57,763 nucleotides of DNA from Rikenellaceae bacterium. GTDB lineage: Bacteria > Bacteroidota > Bacteroidia > Bacteroidales > UBA932. The stretch is from positions 1 through 57,763 of the forward strand of contig CAAGIL010000179.1 of the NCBI GenBank assembly GCA_900769905.1, read 5' to 3'. The notes beneath the pieces are model-generated. The model saw only the letters and a program-made list of their open reading frames with translations, had not been told where the DNA came from and ran no database searches. The translations under genes and the position numbers were made by a program. This document shows, one piece after another, positions 43,707 to 52,619 of this stretch (position 1 is its first letter; every line of letters starts with the position of its first letter).

Positions 43707-46337
43707 TCACATATAGGACAGTCGCCGCTTGTCGGCTAGTAGCCGCTCCAGCTCCCGCTTGAGATTTTTCGCGCCCTCGTCAAGGCCGCGTTTTACCGCG
43801 CTGTATGCGTCGTTTCCTCCGCCCCCTATGTTGATAGTGGGTGAGAAGGTGACGCTGACTGACGCGCCGCCATTCGCGCCTATCATGCCCTCCAGCTTCG
43901 ACAGCGGCATGACGGCCTCGCTTTCGTTGCCCTCGCCAATCATGGACAGAGTAGGCTTCGAGACGACACCGCCCTCGGCGAGCATCGGGATTTGGGGAAT
44001 GTTCATGCCGAACTTCTGACCGCCAAATCCTGGAACCCACTCGGGAATGTCAACGCTTATGCCGTTGATTGCTGAAATGGCCTGATTGACTATCGAAATC
44101 ACGGCGTTTAGCGGAGTTTTCACAATGCCAAGAAGACCGCCGAACACCTCGGCTATCTTGTCGCGCATCATCGTGAACGCGGACACGAAACCGCCAGCAA
44201 TCCAGCTACCAAACTGCTTCAGCTTTTCCCATAGCATATTCGCATACTCGACAACGGTATCCCAGTTCTTGTAAAGCAAAACGCCAATCGCGATTAGCGC
44301 GGCTATGGCGGCAATCACAAGCCCGACGGGGTTGAGTGTCATGGCCGCGTTGAACGCCCATTGCGCCGCCGTGCAGACCGCGACAACGCCTTTCCACGCC
44401 AGCATAGCGACCTTGCACGCGATTATCGCCGCCTTGTGCGCTATCAGTTGGACTTTGCTGGCAATCATAGCGGCCTTGTTCGCCGCCATCGCCCATGTGG
44501 TCTTCATGAACGCGAGCTTGACGAAACCCAGAACGACCTTAAGGCCGCTCCAGTAGAAAGCCGCCGTCTTGACCGCAATGGTCAGCGGAAGAACCGCCGC
44601 CGTCGCGACGGAAATGCCGCCAGCCACAAGCGTCAGAACCTTGACTAGCCCCTGATTTTCAGTGGCGAAGACATTGACCTTTGAGATAACCGACGTGACG
44701 TCCTGCGCCATGCTGCGGAGCGTCGGCGAAATGCTCTCATAAATGCTGATTGAAACCGCCTCGATTTTGCTTCCCAGCGACTTCATGTCGCCGCCAAGAT
44801 TGTCCGCCTGCTTGCGTGCGGTTTCGTTCGCCGTGCCAGTCTTGCCAAGACTCTGGATGTACTTCTGAAGTGCGCCGCTGCCAGCCTGCTCCATAAGTAT
44901 CATCGCGCCAGACATGGCCTCGGTCTCGAAAATCGTCTTCGTAGTCTCGGCGCGTGCGCTCTCGCTCATGCCCGCCATAGCCTTGTTAAGGTCGGCGAGA
45001 ATGTCGGGAACACTGCGCATATTGCCGCTTGCGTCCGTCGTGGACACGCCCAACTGCTCCAGTGCCTTTGCGCCCGCCTTCGTCGGAGCGGACAATTTCA
45101 GCATCACGGAGCGGAGTGTCGTGCCCGCCATTTCGCCCTGAATACCCGCATCACCCAGCTTGCCAGCCATGCCCGCGGCCTCCTCCATCGAAACGCCCAA
45201 TGACTTCGCAATCGGAGCTGCGTATTTCATCGTATAGCCAAGCATTTCGAGATTGGTGTTTGAACTCGTAAAAGTGTTTACGAGAATGTCACCCACATTG
45301 CCCATTTCAGACGCATCCTTGCCGAACCCAGTGAGGATGTTTGAGGCAATATCGGCGGCGCGTCCAAGGTCAATATTGCCCGCCGTTGCAAGCGACAGCA
45401 TACCCGGCATGGCCTTCAGCGTGTCCTCGGTCTTGAAACCCGCCATAGCCAAATAGGTCATGCCCTCCGCCGCCTGTGACGCGCTCCATTCGGTGTCCGC
45501 GCCCAACTGCTTCGCCTGTGCCGACAGCTTCGCCAAATCCGCCTCGCTGGCGCGGGAAATGGCTCCTACCTTCGACATGGCGGCCTCGAAATTCATGCCC
45601 GAATTGATAGCCGCCGCAATGCCCGCGCCCATCGCCGCGCCGCCCATCGACGCATATGCTCCATTCTCCTTCATCGAGGCGACATTGCTCTTTATGCCAG
45701 ATACAGTTTGGTTGAATTTCGCCTGAGCCGCCGCCGCCCTCTGCGCCGACTTCTCAAGGTCTTTCTGCTTCTGGGAAAGCTGTTGGATACTCTGTCCAGC
45801 CGTTCCCGCCGCGCGTTCCGCGCCCTGCAACGCCGCACGCTGTTCCACCAGCTCCTTTTCGGCGCGGTTTGTGGCGTTCCGTGCGCGGTCAAACTCCGTT
45901 CCAAGCCGCTTCGTCTCCGCCTCCGCGTCCTTCATGGCGGTTTCGAGCATCGAGGTCTTAATGCGCGAATTCTCGAACTGTCGGACAAGCTCAACCGACG
46001 GATTTTTCAGTTGCTTAATCGCGTTCCCCAGCATTTCCGTCTCGCGCTTAGCCTTCGCGTGCTCCTGCGCCAGACGCGCCGTCTTCGCCTGCTGCTGCGC
46101 GAACTCCCGCCCCAGCTCCGTCGAACGCATACGCGCGTCCTGAAACCGCTTTGACGACTCCAGAACCTCGCGGCGCATCTTGATGATGTTCCCGACCTCG
46201 CCCGCCTGTCTGTTCATCGCGTTGACGGCCTGTGAGGTCTCGGCGACGACCTTGCCCGCCTGCTGGAACGTGGCGGAAAAGCTGCTGGCCAGCTTGCCCG
46301 CAATCTTGAACGCTATCTCGTGGACTTTTCCCGCCAT
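43707..46337 (-). CDS. Tail tape measure protein
   Basis: The product has 876 residues. Residues 30-220 are heptad-rich coiled coil. Residues about 245-420 are the conserved domain (NSGMNFEAAMSKVGAISR; LGADTEWSASQAAEGMTYLAMAG; LRSVMLKLS). Several hydrophobic helices at about 585-720 can span membranes, and the C-terminus is beta-rich. It sets tail length and may help DNA cross the inner membrane. Confidence 0.95.
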   Translation of the reverse strand: MAGKVHEIAFKIAGKLASSFSATFQQAGKVVAETSQAVNAMNRQAGEVGNIIKMRREVLESSKRFQDARMRSTELGREFAQQQAKTARLAQEHAKAKRETEMLGNAIKQLKNPSVELVRQFENSRIKTSMLETAMKDAEAETKRLGTEFDRARNATNRAEKELVEQRAALQGAERAAGTAGQSIQQLSQKQKDLEKSAQRAAAAQAKFNQTVSGIKSNVASMKENGAYASMGGAAMGAGIAAAINSGMNFEAAMSKVGAISRASEADLAKLSAQAKQLGADTEWSASQAAEGMTYLAMAGFKTEDTLKAMPGMLSLATAGNIDLGRAADIASNILTGFGKDASEMGNVGDILVNTFTSSNTNLEMLGYTMKYAAPIAKSLGVSMEEAAGMAGKLGDAGIQGEMAGTTLRSVMLKLSAPTKAGAKALEQLGVSTTDASGNMRSVPDILADLNKAMAGMSESARAETTKTIFETEAMSGAMILMEQAGSGALQKYIQSLGKTGTANETARKQADNLGGDMKSLGSKIEAVSISIYESISPTLRSMAQDVTSVISKVNVFATENQGLVKVLTLVAGGISVATAAVLPLTIAVKTAAFYWSGLKVVLGFVKLAFMKTTWAMAANKAAMIASKVQLIAHKAAIIACKVAMLAWKGVVAVCTAAQWAFNAAMTLNPVGLVIAAIAALIAIGVLLYKNWDTVVEYANMLWEKLKQFGSWIAGGFVSAFTMMRDKIAEVFGGLLGIVKTPLNAVISIVNQAISAINGISVDIPEWVPGFGGQKFGMNIPQIPMLAEGGVVSKPTLSMIGEGNESEAVMPLSKLEGMIGANGGASVSVTFSPTINIGGGGNDAYSAVKRGLDEGAKNLKRELERLLADKRRLSYM

Positions 46338-46398
46338 GAAATCACCTCAATGTGTATCTCAAAAAGGCGGCAAAAACGTGAATTTTTGCCGCCTGTTC

Positions 46399-46850
46399 TC
46401 ATCGCTTCCTTCCGCCTTTCCTCTCGGCGGAGGCCACGACGTCAAGCCACCCGACTAGCTCGAAAATGGGAACCCTGAACCACTCCAAAGCCCCGCTGTG
46501 GGTTTCCGCCCTCGCAAGTGAAAGGCATATCTCCATCAGCTTCCGTTCGGGCGACTTGACATCCAGCCCTAGGCCAGCAAAAAATTGCTCACCATCTGCG
46601 TAATCTTGCAGTAGTCGTTGACTGGCATCTGCGCAAAGAACTCACGCGGCAGCTTGCACACGCGGGCGAGAAGGACGGCGCAGAACTCGCTGTCGGCGGA
46701 CGGCACGGCGGCGAAGTTTCCTCCGCCAGCAAACTCCTTCTTCGCGGCGGCGAAGTCGGCTCCCGTCAGATTGTCAAGCTCGAACTCGAGCTGCTCGTAC
46801 TCAACGCCCTCGAACGTGTATTTCTTTCCGAACTTGTAAAGCATTTTCAT
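46399..46850 (-). CDS. Tail assembly chaperone E-E' fusion made by -1 frameshift
   Basis: Slipping back one base at T-TTT-TTG joins the first 91 codons of E to a 59-codon -1 frame that ends at TGA 46399. That frame reads GLDVKSPERKLMEICLSLAR, then EWFRVPIFELVGWLDVV and a basic AERKGGRKR end. The fusion (about 150 residues) is the P2 E+E' equivalent and G-T of lambda, which wrap the tape measure during tail assembly. It exists only in this frame. Confidence 0.85.
46569..46850 (-). CDS. Tail assembly chaperone E
   Basis: The 93-residue product (MKMLYKFGKKYTFEGVEYEQ; then LTGADFAAAKKEFAGGGNF; SDSEFCAVLLARVCKLPREF) is a gpE/gp41-like tail chaperone. It is the main non-shifted product, stopping at TAG just after the slippery site, and lies between the tube and tape-measure genes as expected. 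Confidence 0.9.
   Translation of the reverse strand: MKMLYKFGKKYTFEGVEYEQLEFELDNLTGADFAAAKKEFAGGGNFAAVPSADSEFCAVLLARVCKLPREFFAQMPVNDYCKITQMVSNFLLA
46578..46584 (-). promoter_or_regulatory. Slippery heptamer T-TTT-TTG
   Basis: On the minus strand the zero frame reads AAT TTT TTG, giving the X-XXY-YYZ heptamer used in P2 E. The stop of E follows three codons later. It supports programmed -1 frameshifting in tail chaperone synthesis. Confidence 0.88.
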
Positions 46851-46862
46851 CGCTCCTTACGC

Positions 46863-47387
46863 TCAAATCAACAGGTCTTTGCGGACGCTGGAAAGCACGT
46901 CCTTGCCGTTGAATTTGGCAATGTAGTTATACTTGTCGATTTCAAAAACCTCTTTGCCGTCAATCGTCAATTTGATATATGAAACCTCAAACTCCTGCTC
47001 GGTGTCCGTGGTGCTTGCGGTCTCGAACGAACCAAGCGAAACGGTCTTCGGCGTGACGAGCATCATGCAGCCGACGGCAACGGTCTTGTAGCTGCCATTT
47101 GCCGCGTCATAGACCTGCTGAGAACCTCGGACGCTCACGCCGTGCGCGGTGGGCTCGGCAAGCGACATGGCGGCCTTCTCAATCGTCCGCCAAGTGAAAG
47201 TCGTGGTCATGCTGCCATAGTGCCCCAAAACGGGCGACTCGACCTCGCCAGCAATGCCCGCGCCGCTCACCGTGTCGCTCATCGCCTCAATCTCGGGAAG
47301 GTCAACCGTGGCAATGCCAAGAAGGTCATTGCCCTCGTTGTAGACTCTGAACCCAATCAGTCTTTCGGGAATGTTGTTTCCAGCCAT
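46863..47387 (-). CDS. Major tail tube protein (P2 FII-like)
   Basis: The 174-residue product has the FII pattern: NIPERLIGFRVYNEGNDLLG, PEIEAMSDTVSGAG, EVESPVLGHYGSMTTTFTWR and a C-terminal DKYNYIAKFNGKDVL. The tube lies inside the sheath encoded upstream. GGAGGATTG precedes the ATG. Confidence 0.95.
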   Translation of the reverse strand: MAGNNIPERLIGFRVYNEGNDLLGIATVDLPEIEAMSDTVSGAGIAGEVESPVLGHYGSMTTTFTWRTIEKAAMSLAEPTAHGVSVRGSQQVYDAANGSYKTVAVGCMMLVTPKTVSLGSFETASTTDTEQEFEVSYIKLTIDGKEVFEIDKYNYIAKFNGKDVLSSVRKDLLI

Positions 47388-47414
47388 ATTTCAATCCTCC
47401 AGAATTGTTGTTTT

Positions 47415-47443
47415 GTGGCTCGTGCGCTTTATGCACGAACCAC
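47415..47443. other. Intercistronic hairpin between sheath and tube genes
   Basis: GTGGCTCGTGC and GCACGAACCAC pair over 11 bp with one wobble. No proper T run follows on the minus strand. It could be an mRNA-stabilising or processing element that changes the sheath-to-tube ratio. Confidence 0.6.
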
Positions 47444-47456
47444 GTTTTCTTGACTA

Positions 47457-48941
47457 TCAGGCGAACAGAGTAGACAGATATTCGGTGCTGTATTCCAGCA
47501 CGAAATCAAGCTCTCGATTGGGCGAAGGCGGAGTAATCCAGACGTGGAAACGCGCCTTACCGTCCATCAGGTCGGTGTCGCTGTTCTCGGTCTCGAGGAA
47601 CTCCACTCGACCGCCAAGAATGTACTGGCGTGCGGAAAGGCCATTCAGCCAGATGTTCGCGCTGTCCACAACGGCATCAATCTGCCGCCTGTTCAGCGGC
47701 GCATCCACCTTCTGCCAGAAGGTCTGGACAAGCGTGTTTCCAACCCACGAGAACATCCGCCTAATGCAAATGAAGGCGTCCTTAACGTCGGTGCTTCCGG
47801 GGTAACAGGCGGTGCGGTTTCCCCAGCATTTCCAGCCGCCGATGAAGTTAAGCGCAGTGACAATGCCCTCGCCGTTGAGATATGAACCCATGTCGGGCGA
47901 AATCCAAATCTCGGTGCCGTCAGCTAGCACGGCGGCGGTCATCTGGTAATTCTTGTTCGACGGGCTGACAAACGGCACATCGTCGTTGTCCGCATCCACC
48001 TGCCCCATCAGGCCGCAAAGCTGCGTTGACTGGTTATAGAGAACGTCGTCCAGCTTCAGCATCGGCCAGCAAGCAATCTGCTTCGGGTCGGTGACGTTAT
48101 TCGTGTTTTTCCACGCGGCGACATTCGAGTAGGATTTTACGGTTTCCGTGGGAACGTCAATCACCGAAATCGCGCTGAAATGCTCGTTGATGTTGTCCGC
48201 CTTCGCCGCAAGCACGGCGGCCACGGAGGGATTGCCAGAGTAGCCGGGAGCGGCGAGGATACCGGGAACAAGGCGGAAACGCGGGAAACACTCGGAGACA
48301 AGCTCCAGTCCGCGCTTTGCGCCGCTCACGTCAACGCCGCCGATAATGTCGTCCTCGGTGACGGCTGACGGGTCTAGCCTGTCGGCGGAGAAGGTCAGCG
48401 AGGTGCCAGTCGTAATCTTGAATTCGCCATCAGTGTTCAGCATCGCGGAAATGACGACATTTCCGTCCGCGTCGAACTCGGCGGTGTAGTCCGTACCCAG
48501 CTTGTAGGACGTGCCAGAGGACGCGCCAATCTTGATGGTGGAAACCACAATTCCGCTCTCGTGAATGGTGGCTGAACCCGTCTTTGCGTCGAGGGTGACG
48601 GACGTGGTTTTGGCGGTGGTCTTGTGCTTCGTCGGGTCGAGGACATTCACCAAAATCACGGGCGCGACTCCGAAAAGCGCGAACTGCGACTTGATGAACT
48701 CGGACAGGGTGAAAGCGTGCTTCCTGAGCCCGCTTGCCGCGTCCGCCTCGGGCGACACATAGCCAAACGCCTTGACCGCCTCCTCGTACGAATAGCAAAG
48801 CGTCGGTCGGTTGACGTTGGAAATGTCGCTCATGTTGATTGGCGCGGTGCCGACGATGAACGGAATTCCAGCCGACACCTCGACAGGCGGCAGGATTGAA
48901 GTCGCCACCTCCGAAATCTTGACTCCGTGCGTGTAAGCCAT
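47457..48941 (-). CDS. Tail sheath protein
   Basis: The 494-residue product begins AYTHGVKISEVATSILPPVEVSA and has GIPFIVGTAPINMSD, the P2/Mu-type sheath start. A late WKCWGNRTACYPGSTDVKDAFICIRRMFSWVGNTLV section is the conserved C-terminal core. It makes the contractile outer tail layer, and establishes myovirus morphology. Confidence 0.96.
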   Translation of the reverse strand: MAYTHGVKISEVATSILPPVEVSAGIPFIVGTAPINMSDISNVNRPTLCYSYEEAVKAFGYVSPEADAASGLRKHAFTLSEFIKSQFALFGVAPVILVNVLDPTKHKTTAKTTSVTLDAKTGSATIHESGIVVSTIKIGASSGTSYKLGTDYTAEFDADGNVVISAMLNTDGEFKITTGTSLTFSADRLDPSAVTEDDIIGGVDVSGAKRGLELVSECFPRFRLVPGILAAPGYSGNPSVAAVLAAKADNINEHFSAISVIDVPTETVKSYSNVAAWKNTNNVTDPKQIACWPMLKLDDVLYNQSTQLCGLMGQVDADNDDVPFVSPSNKNYQMTAAVLADGTEIWISPDMGSYLNGEGIVTALNFIGGWKCWGNRTACYPGSTDVKDAFICIRRMFSWVGNTLVQTFWQKVDAPLNRRQIDAVVDSANIWLNGLSARQYILGGRVEFLETENSDTDLMDGKARFHVWITPPSPNRELDFVLEYSTEYLSTLFA

Positions 48942-48962
48942 TTTTCAGCCTCCTCTTTTTGG

Positions 48963-49196
48963 TTAAAGTTGCATATAAAACTTATTCATGATTGTGCCCT
49001 TTTCAAGCATCATGCGCCGCGCGTCCTGAAGTCGGGAAAGCGGGACTACGAGCCCCCTGACCTCCTCGCGCTCCGCCATAATCTGCGCAATGTGCGGCGG
49101 CACGACTCCCAGCGGAAAGACGGTGTACTGCGTCAGCCCTCGGATTGTGCGCCCAATGTAGACTGTGCTTTCGGCTTGCTCTTTCTTCTTCGCCAT
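48963..49196 (-). CDS. Small conserved tail-region protein
   Basis: The 77-residue product (TVYIGRTIRGLTQYTVFPLG; VPPHIAQIMAEREEVRGLVV; LSRLQDARRMM) lies between the sheath and tail-completion genes. Similar short proteins occur there in other myoviruses. Function is unknown. Confidence 0.65.
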   Translation of the reverse strand: MAKKKEQAESTVYIGRTIRGLTQYTVFPLGVVPPHIAQIMAEREEVRGLVVPLSRLQDARRMMLEKGTIMNKFYMQL

Positions 49197-49642
49197 CAGA
49201 AAATCACCTCCGGTGTTCTAACTGCCCATTTGGTTGACATATCAAGCTGCCAGTATGGATATGGCTGGTCAGGCAAAATGCTGTATTCTATCGGGAAATT
49301 CAGCGCGTACTTTCCCGCCAAAATCCATCCGGGCAAAAAGGTCAAAGCGTTGCGAATTCGGCTCATGACATTCAGGCAATACTCGTGACCGTCGAACGTC
49401 TCGGCATAGCATCCGACGATGATTGCCACGTCGATTACCGTGCTGTCCTGCTCCGTCTTCGCGCCCTCGACGCGGACGAGGACAAACGGGAAATCGTCGT
49501 CATTGCTGCCGCGCTTAAGCGGCAAATATCCGTTGACGACCTGCGGCGGCCTTCTCTCGCCGTTCTTGACGGGAAGGCGGTAATCTGCTACCGCATTGGC
49601 AATCAGCTTGCGCAGCTCGTCAGCCAGCAAATTCTCAATCAT
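49196..49642 (-). CDS. Putative tail terminator/completion protein
   Basis: The 148-residue product has an N-terminal helix (LLADELRKLIANAVADY) and beta-strand region with FPFVLVRVEGAKTEQ and VIDVAIIVGCYAET. A helix with GHEYCLNVMSRIRNAL follows. This fits lambda U-like tail terminators or gpR/S-like completion proteins by position and fold pattern. No direct family hit can be made. Confidence 0.6.
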   Translation of the reverse strand: MIENLLADELRKLIANAVADYRLPVKNGERRPPQVVNGYLPLKRGSNDDDFPFVLVRVEGAKTEQDSTVIDVAIIVGCYAETFDGHEYCLNVMSRIRNALTFLPGWILAGKYALNFPIEYSILPDQPYPYWQLDMSTKWAVRTPEVIF

Positions 49643-50211
49643 TTCTCGCCCTCCAAAAGCCGTTGCGTCTCATGCTCCAGCCGCTTCTCGAAATCCTCGG
49701 AAATGCGTTCGCCGACGGCGTTCTTCACATCGTCATTCGAAAGCATAATCGGGATACTCGGGCCATACAGGAAATCAAGCGGCGTGCGCCCTGCGCCGAC
49801 GCGCTGGAAAATGTGCCCTTTCCATACGAAGGCGCGTTCGACATTCCGCATCTGCCCCTTCTTTATGGCGACCTTGACGGGCTTCCGTTTGTTGCCAGTC
49901 GTGTCGCCCTGCGGCCTATGCTGGAAACTCGCCTGAGACAGATAGCGGCCTTTGCTGGTCATTATCGCGGTCAGATTGTCCTTTGTCGCCCTCTGAATGG
50001 AAATCGTCTTGCGCACCTGACCGACCTTGACCGTGTACGCCTTCGCAATCTCGCGTCCCGCCGTCGTCGCGCCGCCCTGAATAGCCCTGTTCATGGCACG
50101 CATGACGGCCTTCTGTGCGCCTCCTGGAACGCCAGCAAGGTACTGCTCGGCACGCTCAAGACTAGCGTCTCCCCTAAAGCCTATGCGGTATTGCGTGTTC
50201 TTGCCGCTCAT
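49639..50211 (-). CDS. Minor tail protein Z-like
   Basis: The product is 190 residues from the ATG that overlaps the upstream stop. The N-terminus is helical with QKAVMRAMNRAIQGGATTAGREIAKAY, the middle beta-rich with AIKKGQMRNVERAFVWKG, and the C-terminus helical, as in lambda gpZ. It likely joins head and tail. Confidence 0.8.
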   Translation of the reverse strand: MSGKNTQYRIGFRGDASLERAEQYLAGVPGGAQKAVMRAMNRAIQGGATTAGREIAKAYTVKVGQVRKTISIQRATKDNLTAIMTSKGRYLSQASFQHRPQGDTTGNKRKPVKVAIKKGQMRNVERAFVWKGHIFQRVGAGRTPLDFLYGPSIPIMLSNDDVKNAVGERISEDFEKRLEHETQRLLEGEK

Positions 50212-50537
50212 TGCCCGAACTCCTCCGCCACGATAACCCACATTCCAGCCTCGTCGGAGACGCTGCTGACAATATGCAAGCTGCCATCAACGTCCAGCCG
50301 CTCACCCTCGACAGGGCGCGTTTTAAGCGCGTTCTCGGCAACGTAGATTGTGACGGAATTGACGAAAACGCCCTCCATCGTGACGTTACCTTTCGCCGTC
50401 GGTGCCTCGCCCGTCACGTCCTTGTCAAGCACGCAGGGTATCCGCTCACCGTTTATCTCGTGGTAGTCGGCGAACTCGTCGAGATTTAGGAACGTTGCCT
50501 GAACGTCCTTTCTGACCGCATCCTTGAACGCGCTCAC
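50208..50537 (-). CDS. Head-tail joining protein (FII-like)
   Basis: The 109-residue product (DVQATFLNLDEFADYHEING; VTMEGVFVNSVTIYVAEN; PVEGERLDVDG) has the layout of ATPase-independent head-tail joining proteins such as lambda FII. It lies between head and Z-like genes. ATGA-coupled on both sides. Confidence 0.7.
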   Translation of the reverse strand: MSAFKDAVRKDVQATFLNLDEFADYHEINGERIPCVLDKDVTGEAPTAKGNVTMEGVFVNSVTIYVAENALKTRPVEGERLDVDGSLHIVSSVSDEAGMWVIVAEEFGQ

Positions 50538-50749
50538 TTGCGTTTTCCCCGCTTTTTCGGCTGCTCGGTCTCAAACTCGAAATCAGGCATAACGACTGGC
50601 GTTTCAGGCTCGGCGACTGGCGTCTCCTCGGCATAGGCCATCAGGCAGCCAGTCATCCAATTGGCGGTCTTCTCATCCACCTCAATCGCCTCTCCAGCGC
50701 GGCAATAGCGGTGCTGAAAAACCGTGTTCTGCAACAGAATAACCTTCAT
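50534..50749 (-). CDS. Small head-completion-region protein
   Basis: The 71-residue product has an N-terminal beta-hairpin module (VILLQNTVFQHRYCRAGEA; ANWMTGCLMA) and a Pro/Glu linker to a basic tail (KKRGKRK). Such short proteins lie between the capsid and connector genes of many phages. Function unknown; likely a head or connector accessory. Confidence 0.65.
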   Translation of the reverse strand: MKVILLQNTVFQHRYCRAGEAIEVDEKTANWMTGCLMAYAEETPVAEPETPVVMPDFEFETEQPKKRGKRK

Positions 50750-50806
50750 GAAATCACCTCTTTCCGCGCCTGCCGTGACTGCTCACGACAGGCGCATTTT
50801 CCGTCG

Positions 50807-51865
50807 TCAGTTGCCGACCGCGTAAATGGTGTGGAAACCGTTAATCTGGTGGACAATCGGCAGCGGACGGGACTTGATTTGCACGACTCGTCCAGCGGGC
50901 GCGGCCTTCTGCACCCAGCTATCGGGAACACGCGCACCCTCGTAGAAACGCACGTTGTCCGCGCCAATCAGAGACACGCAGCCATAGGCAAGGCTGGTGC
51001 GCACGGACGGCGACGCGAGAAGGGCGATGTTCTCAGGCATCATCGGCTTCTCGACTCCATCATCATCGACGAACCAATCATCATAGGAATACACGTCGAT
51101 TGCGGAGTCCTTGATGTAGCCCCAGTAGGTCACGCCGTTGCCCATGTTGCGCGGGTCAACCTGCCCCAAATCGACGCGGCGTTTGTCCATTTCGCCAGCA
51201 CTCGCCAGCTTGTCCACAATCGCCTCAATGACGGCGGAGCCGCAAATCAGGTCGGTGGGCACAAATCCCGCCTTCCTAATCATGTTTCTGCGAATGGTGC
51301 GCAGGTCGGTCATAATGATCAATGCGGTGGCCTCAGCGGTGTCCCATTTGGTCGCAAGAGTCGTGGTCGGCTGCTCGCCCACCTCGTCAGGCCAGTAGTT
51401 GATAACCTCGTCATAGCCCTCGCCCTTGATAGTCACTTTGCCGAACAGGATAGCCTCACGGCACATGACCTCCTCGCGGCGGGTGATGATGTCGTCGAGA
51501 TAGCGCAAATCCTTGCCAAGCTGCTCGGCGGCACGCTGAGTCGGAGACTTGCCGGAATAGATAGTCTCGCCGGGCTGACGGAGCATCATGTCCTCAACCG
51601 TGGTAATGCGCATCGGCGCGATTTCAGGCGCGTCATAGCTCACAGTGCGGTATCCCTCGCGGTCAATGGCCACACCGCCAATCTTCGGATGAACGAACGG
51701 AGCCATCTTGCGGCCATCCATGCCGATGATGTCGAAGTCAATCTTCTGAGTGTTGAACGTCGGTCTGTTGCTGAAAAAGCGGTCTCTGAAGAAGGTGCGG
51801 GAAGTCCGCTGCCCCTCCTCGATAATGCCCATCATGGTGCGGGTGTCAAACATATTGAAAGCCAT
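50807..51865 (-). CDS. Major capsid protein (lambda E type)
   Basis: The 352-residue product shows the lambda E family traits: FNMFDTRTMMGIIEEGQRTS near the start, IDFDIIGMDGRKMAPFVHPK, and RTVSYDAPEIAPMRITTVED; the C-terminus has GFHTIYAV. Follows the decoration protein, as in lambda D-E. Strong AGGAGGT ribosome site. Confidence 0.95.
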   Translation of the reverse strand: MAFNMFDTRTMMGIIEEGQRTSRTFFRDRFFSNRPTFNTQKIDFDIIGMDGRKMAPFVHPKIGGVAIDREGYRTVSYDAPEIAPMRITTVEDMMLRQPGETIYSGKSPTQRAAEQLGKDLRYLDDIITRREEVMCREAILFGKVTIKGEGYDEVINYWPDEVGEQPTTTLATKWDTAEATALIIMTDLRTIRRNMIRKAGFVPTDLICGSAVIEAIVDKLASAGEMDKRRVDLGQVDPRNMGNGVTYWGYIKDSAIDVYSYDDWFVDDDGVEKPMMPENIALLASPSVRTSLAYGCVSLIGADNVRFYEGARVPDSWVQKAAPAGRVVQIKSRPLPIVHQINGFHTIYAVGN

Positions 51866-51883
51866 AATTTCTACCTCCTATTC

Positions 51884-52225
51884 TCACTCGGCAATGTTCT
51901 TCTTGAGGAAAATGCCAATCTTGCGCAAAGCCTGTTCACAGCTTGCGGCGGTAATCGAGCCGCCGACGGAAAGCGCATCGACGTTGAACTCGCCAGTGAA
52001 GTAGACAGCGGCCTCCTTCGCGGCGTCGGTTGCATCAACGTCAATGGCGAGAATGGCGTAGCAATCGGCGTCGGCGGTGGCCAGTGCGCCAGCGGCGGTG
52101 ACGATTGCGCCGCGCTTCGCGACAACGCCCTTTGCAATGGTGACCTTTCCGGGAACGACAGGCATGATTTGCGTGGCAGCAAACAGCTTGTCACGGACGG
52201 GGGAAGTGTAGCTCTCCTGCATCAT
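51884..52225 (-). CDS. Head decoration protein (lambda D type)
   Basis: The product is 113 residues from the first of two ATGs after AGGAGG. VTIAKGVVAKRGAIVTAAG and CYAILAIDVDATDA match the gpD fold that stabilises the capsid after expansion. It lies between scaffold/protease and capsid genes. Confidence 0.88.
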   Translation of the reverse strand: MMQESYTSPVRDKLFAATQIMPVVPGKVTIAKGVVAKRGAIVTAAGALATADADCYAILAIDVDATDAAKEAAVYFTGEFNVDALSVGGSITAASCEQALRKIGIFLKKNIAE

Positions 52226-52241
52226 TTTTGAACCTCCTATG

Positions 52242-52619
52242 TCAGTTGTTGTAGGCCATCTTCGCGGCATCAATAAAGGCCTTCATTTCGGCCTCATCCT
52301 TCGCCTTCTGCTCGCCGTTCGGCTCAAGGCCAGTGTTGCCCACGCCACCCAGCTCATCGAGCCCGCTTGCGTCATTCTGACGCGCCTGAGACATGGCCTG
52401 CTTCTTCGCCTTCTCGGCCTTAAGGACGGCGACGGCGAACTGCTCGGCGGTCATCGGCTCGGCATACTTCGCCTTCGCGACAAGCTCGGAGTCTCCGAAC
52501 GCGATTTCCTCAATCGCCCTAATGCGCTCGCGCTCCTGCTTCGCGCCCTCCTGCCGTGCCTCGTTCCGCATCTGCTCAAGCTCGGCGGCGAACTGCTGTT
52601 TTGCTTCGTCAAACGTCAT
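52242..52619 (-). CDS. Internal scaffold protein (Nu3-like)
   Basis: An in-frame ATG (52617-52619) within the protease gene is preceded by the strong site GAGGAGGTT. It would make a 125-residue protein MTFDEAKQQFAAELEQMRNE, helical and charged, with a C-terminal acidic/basic helix: the lambda Nu3-in-C arrangement. It would serve as a scaffold during procapsid assembly and be cut by the protease. Confidence 0.75.
   Translation of the reverse strand: MTFDEAKQQFAAELEQMRNEARQEGAKQERERIRAIEEIAFGDSELVAKAKYAEPMTAEQFAVAVLKAEKAKKQAMSQARQNDASGLDELGGVGNTGLEPNGEQKAKDEAEMKAFIDAAKMAYNN

Noticed and set aside
50711..52231. Long open frame on the plus strand opposite the capsid and decoration genes
   Set aside because: It mirrors strongly supported genes, has no ribosome site and reflects GC-rich third positions of the antisense strand. 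The same applies to 34713-36122 opposite the glycosyltransferase.
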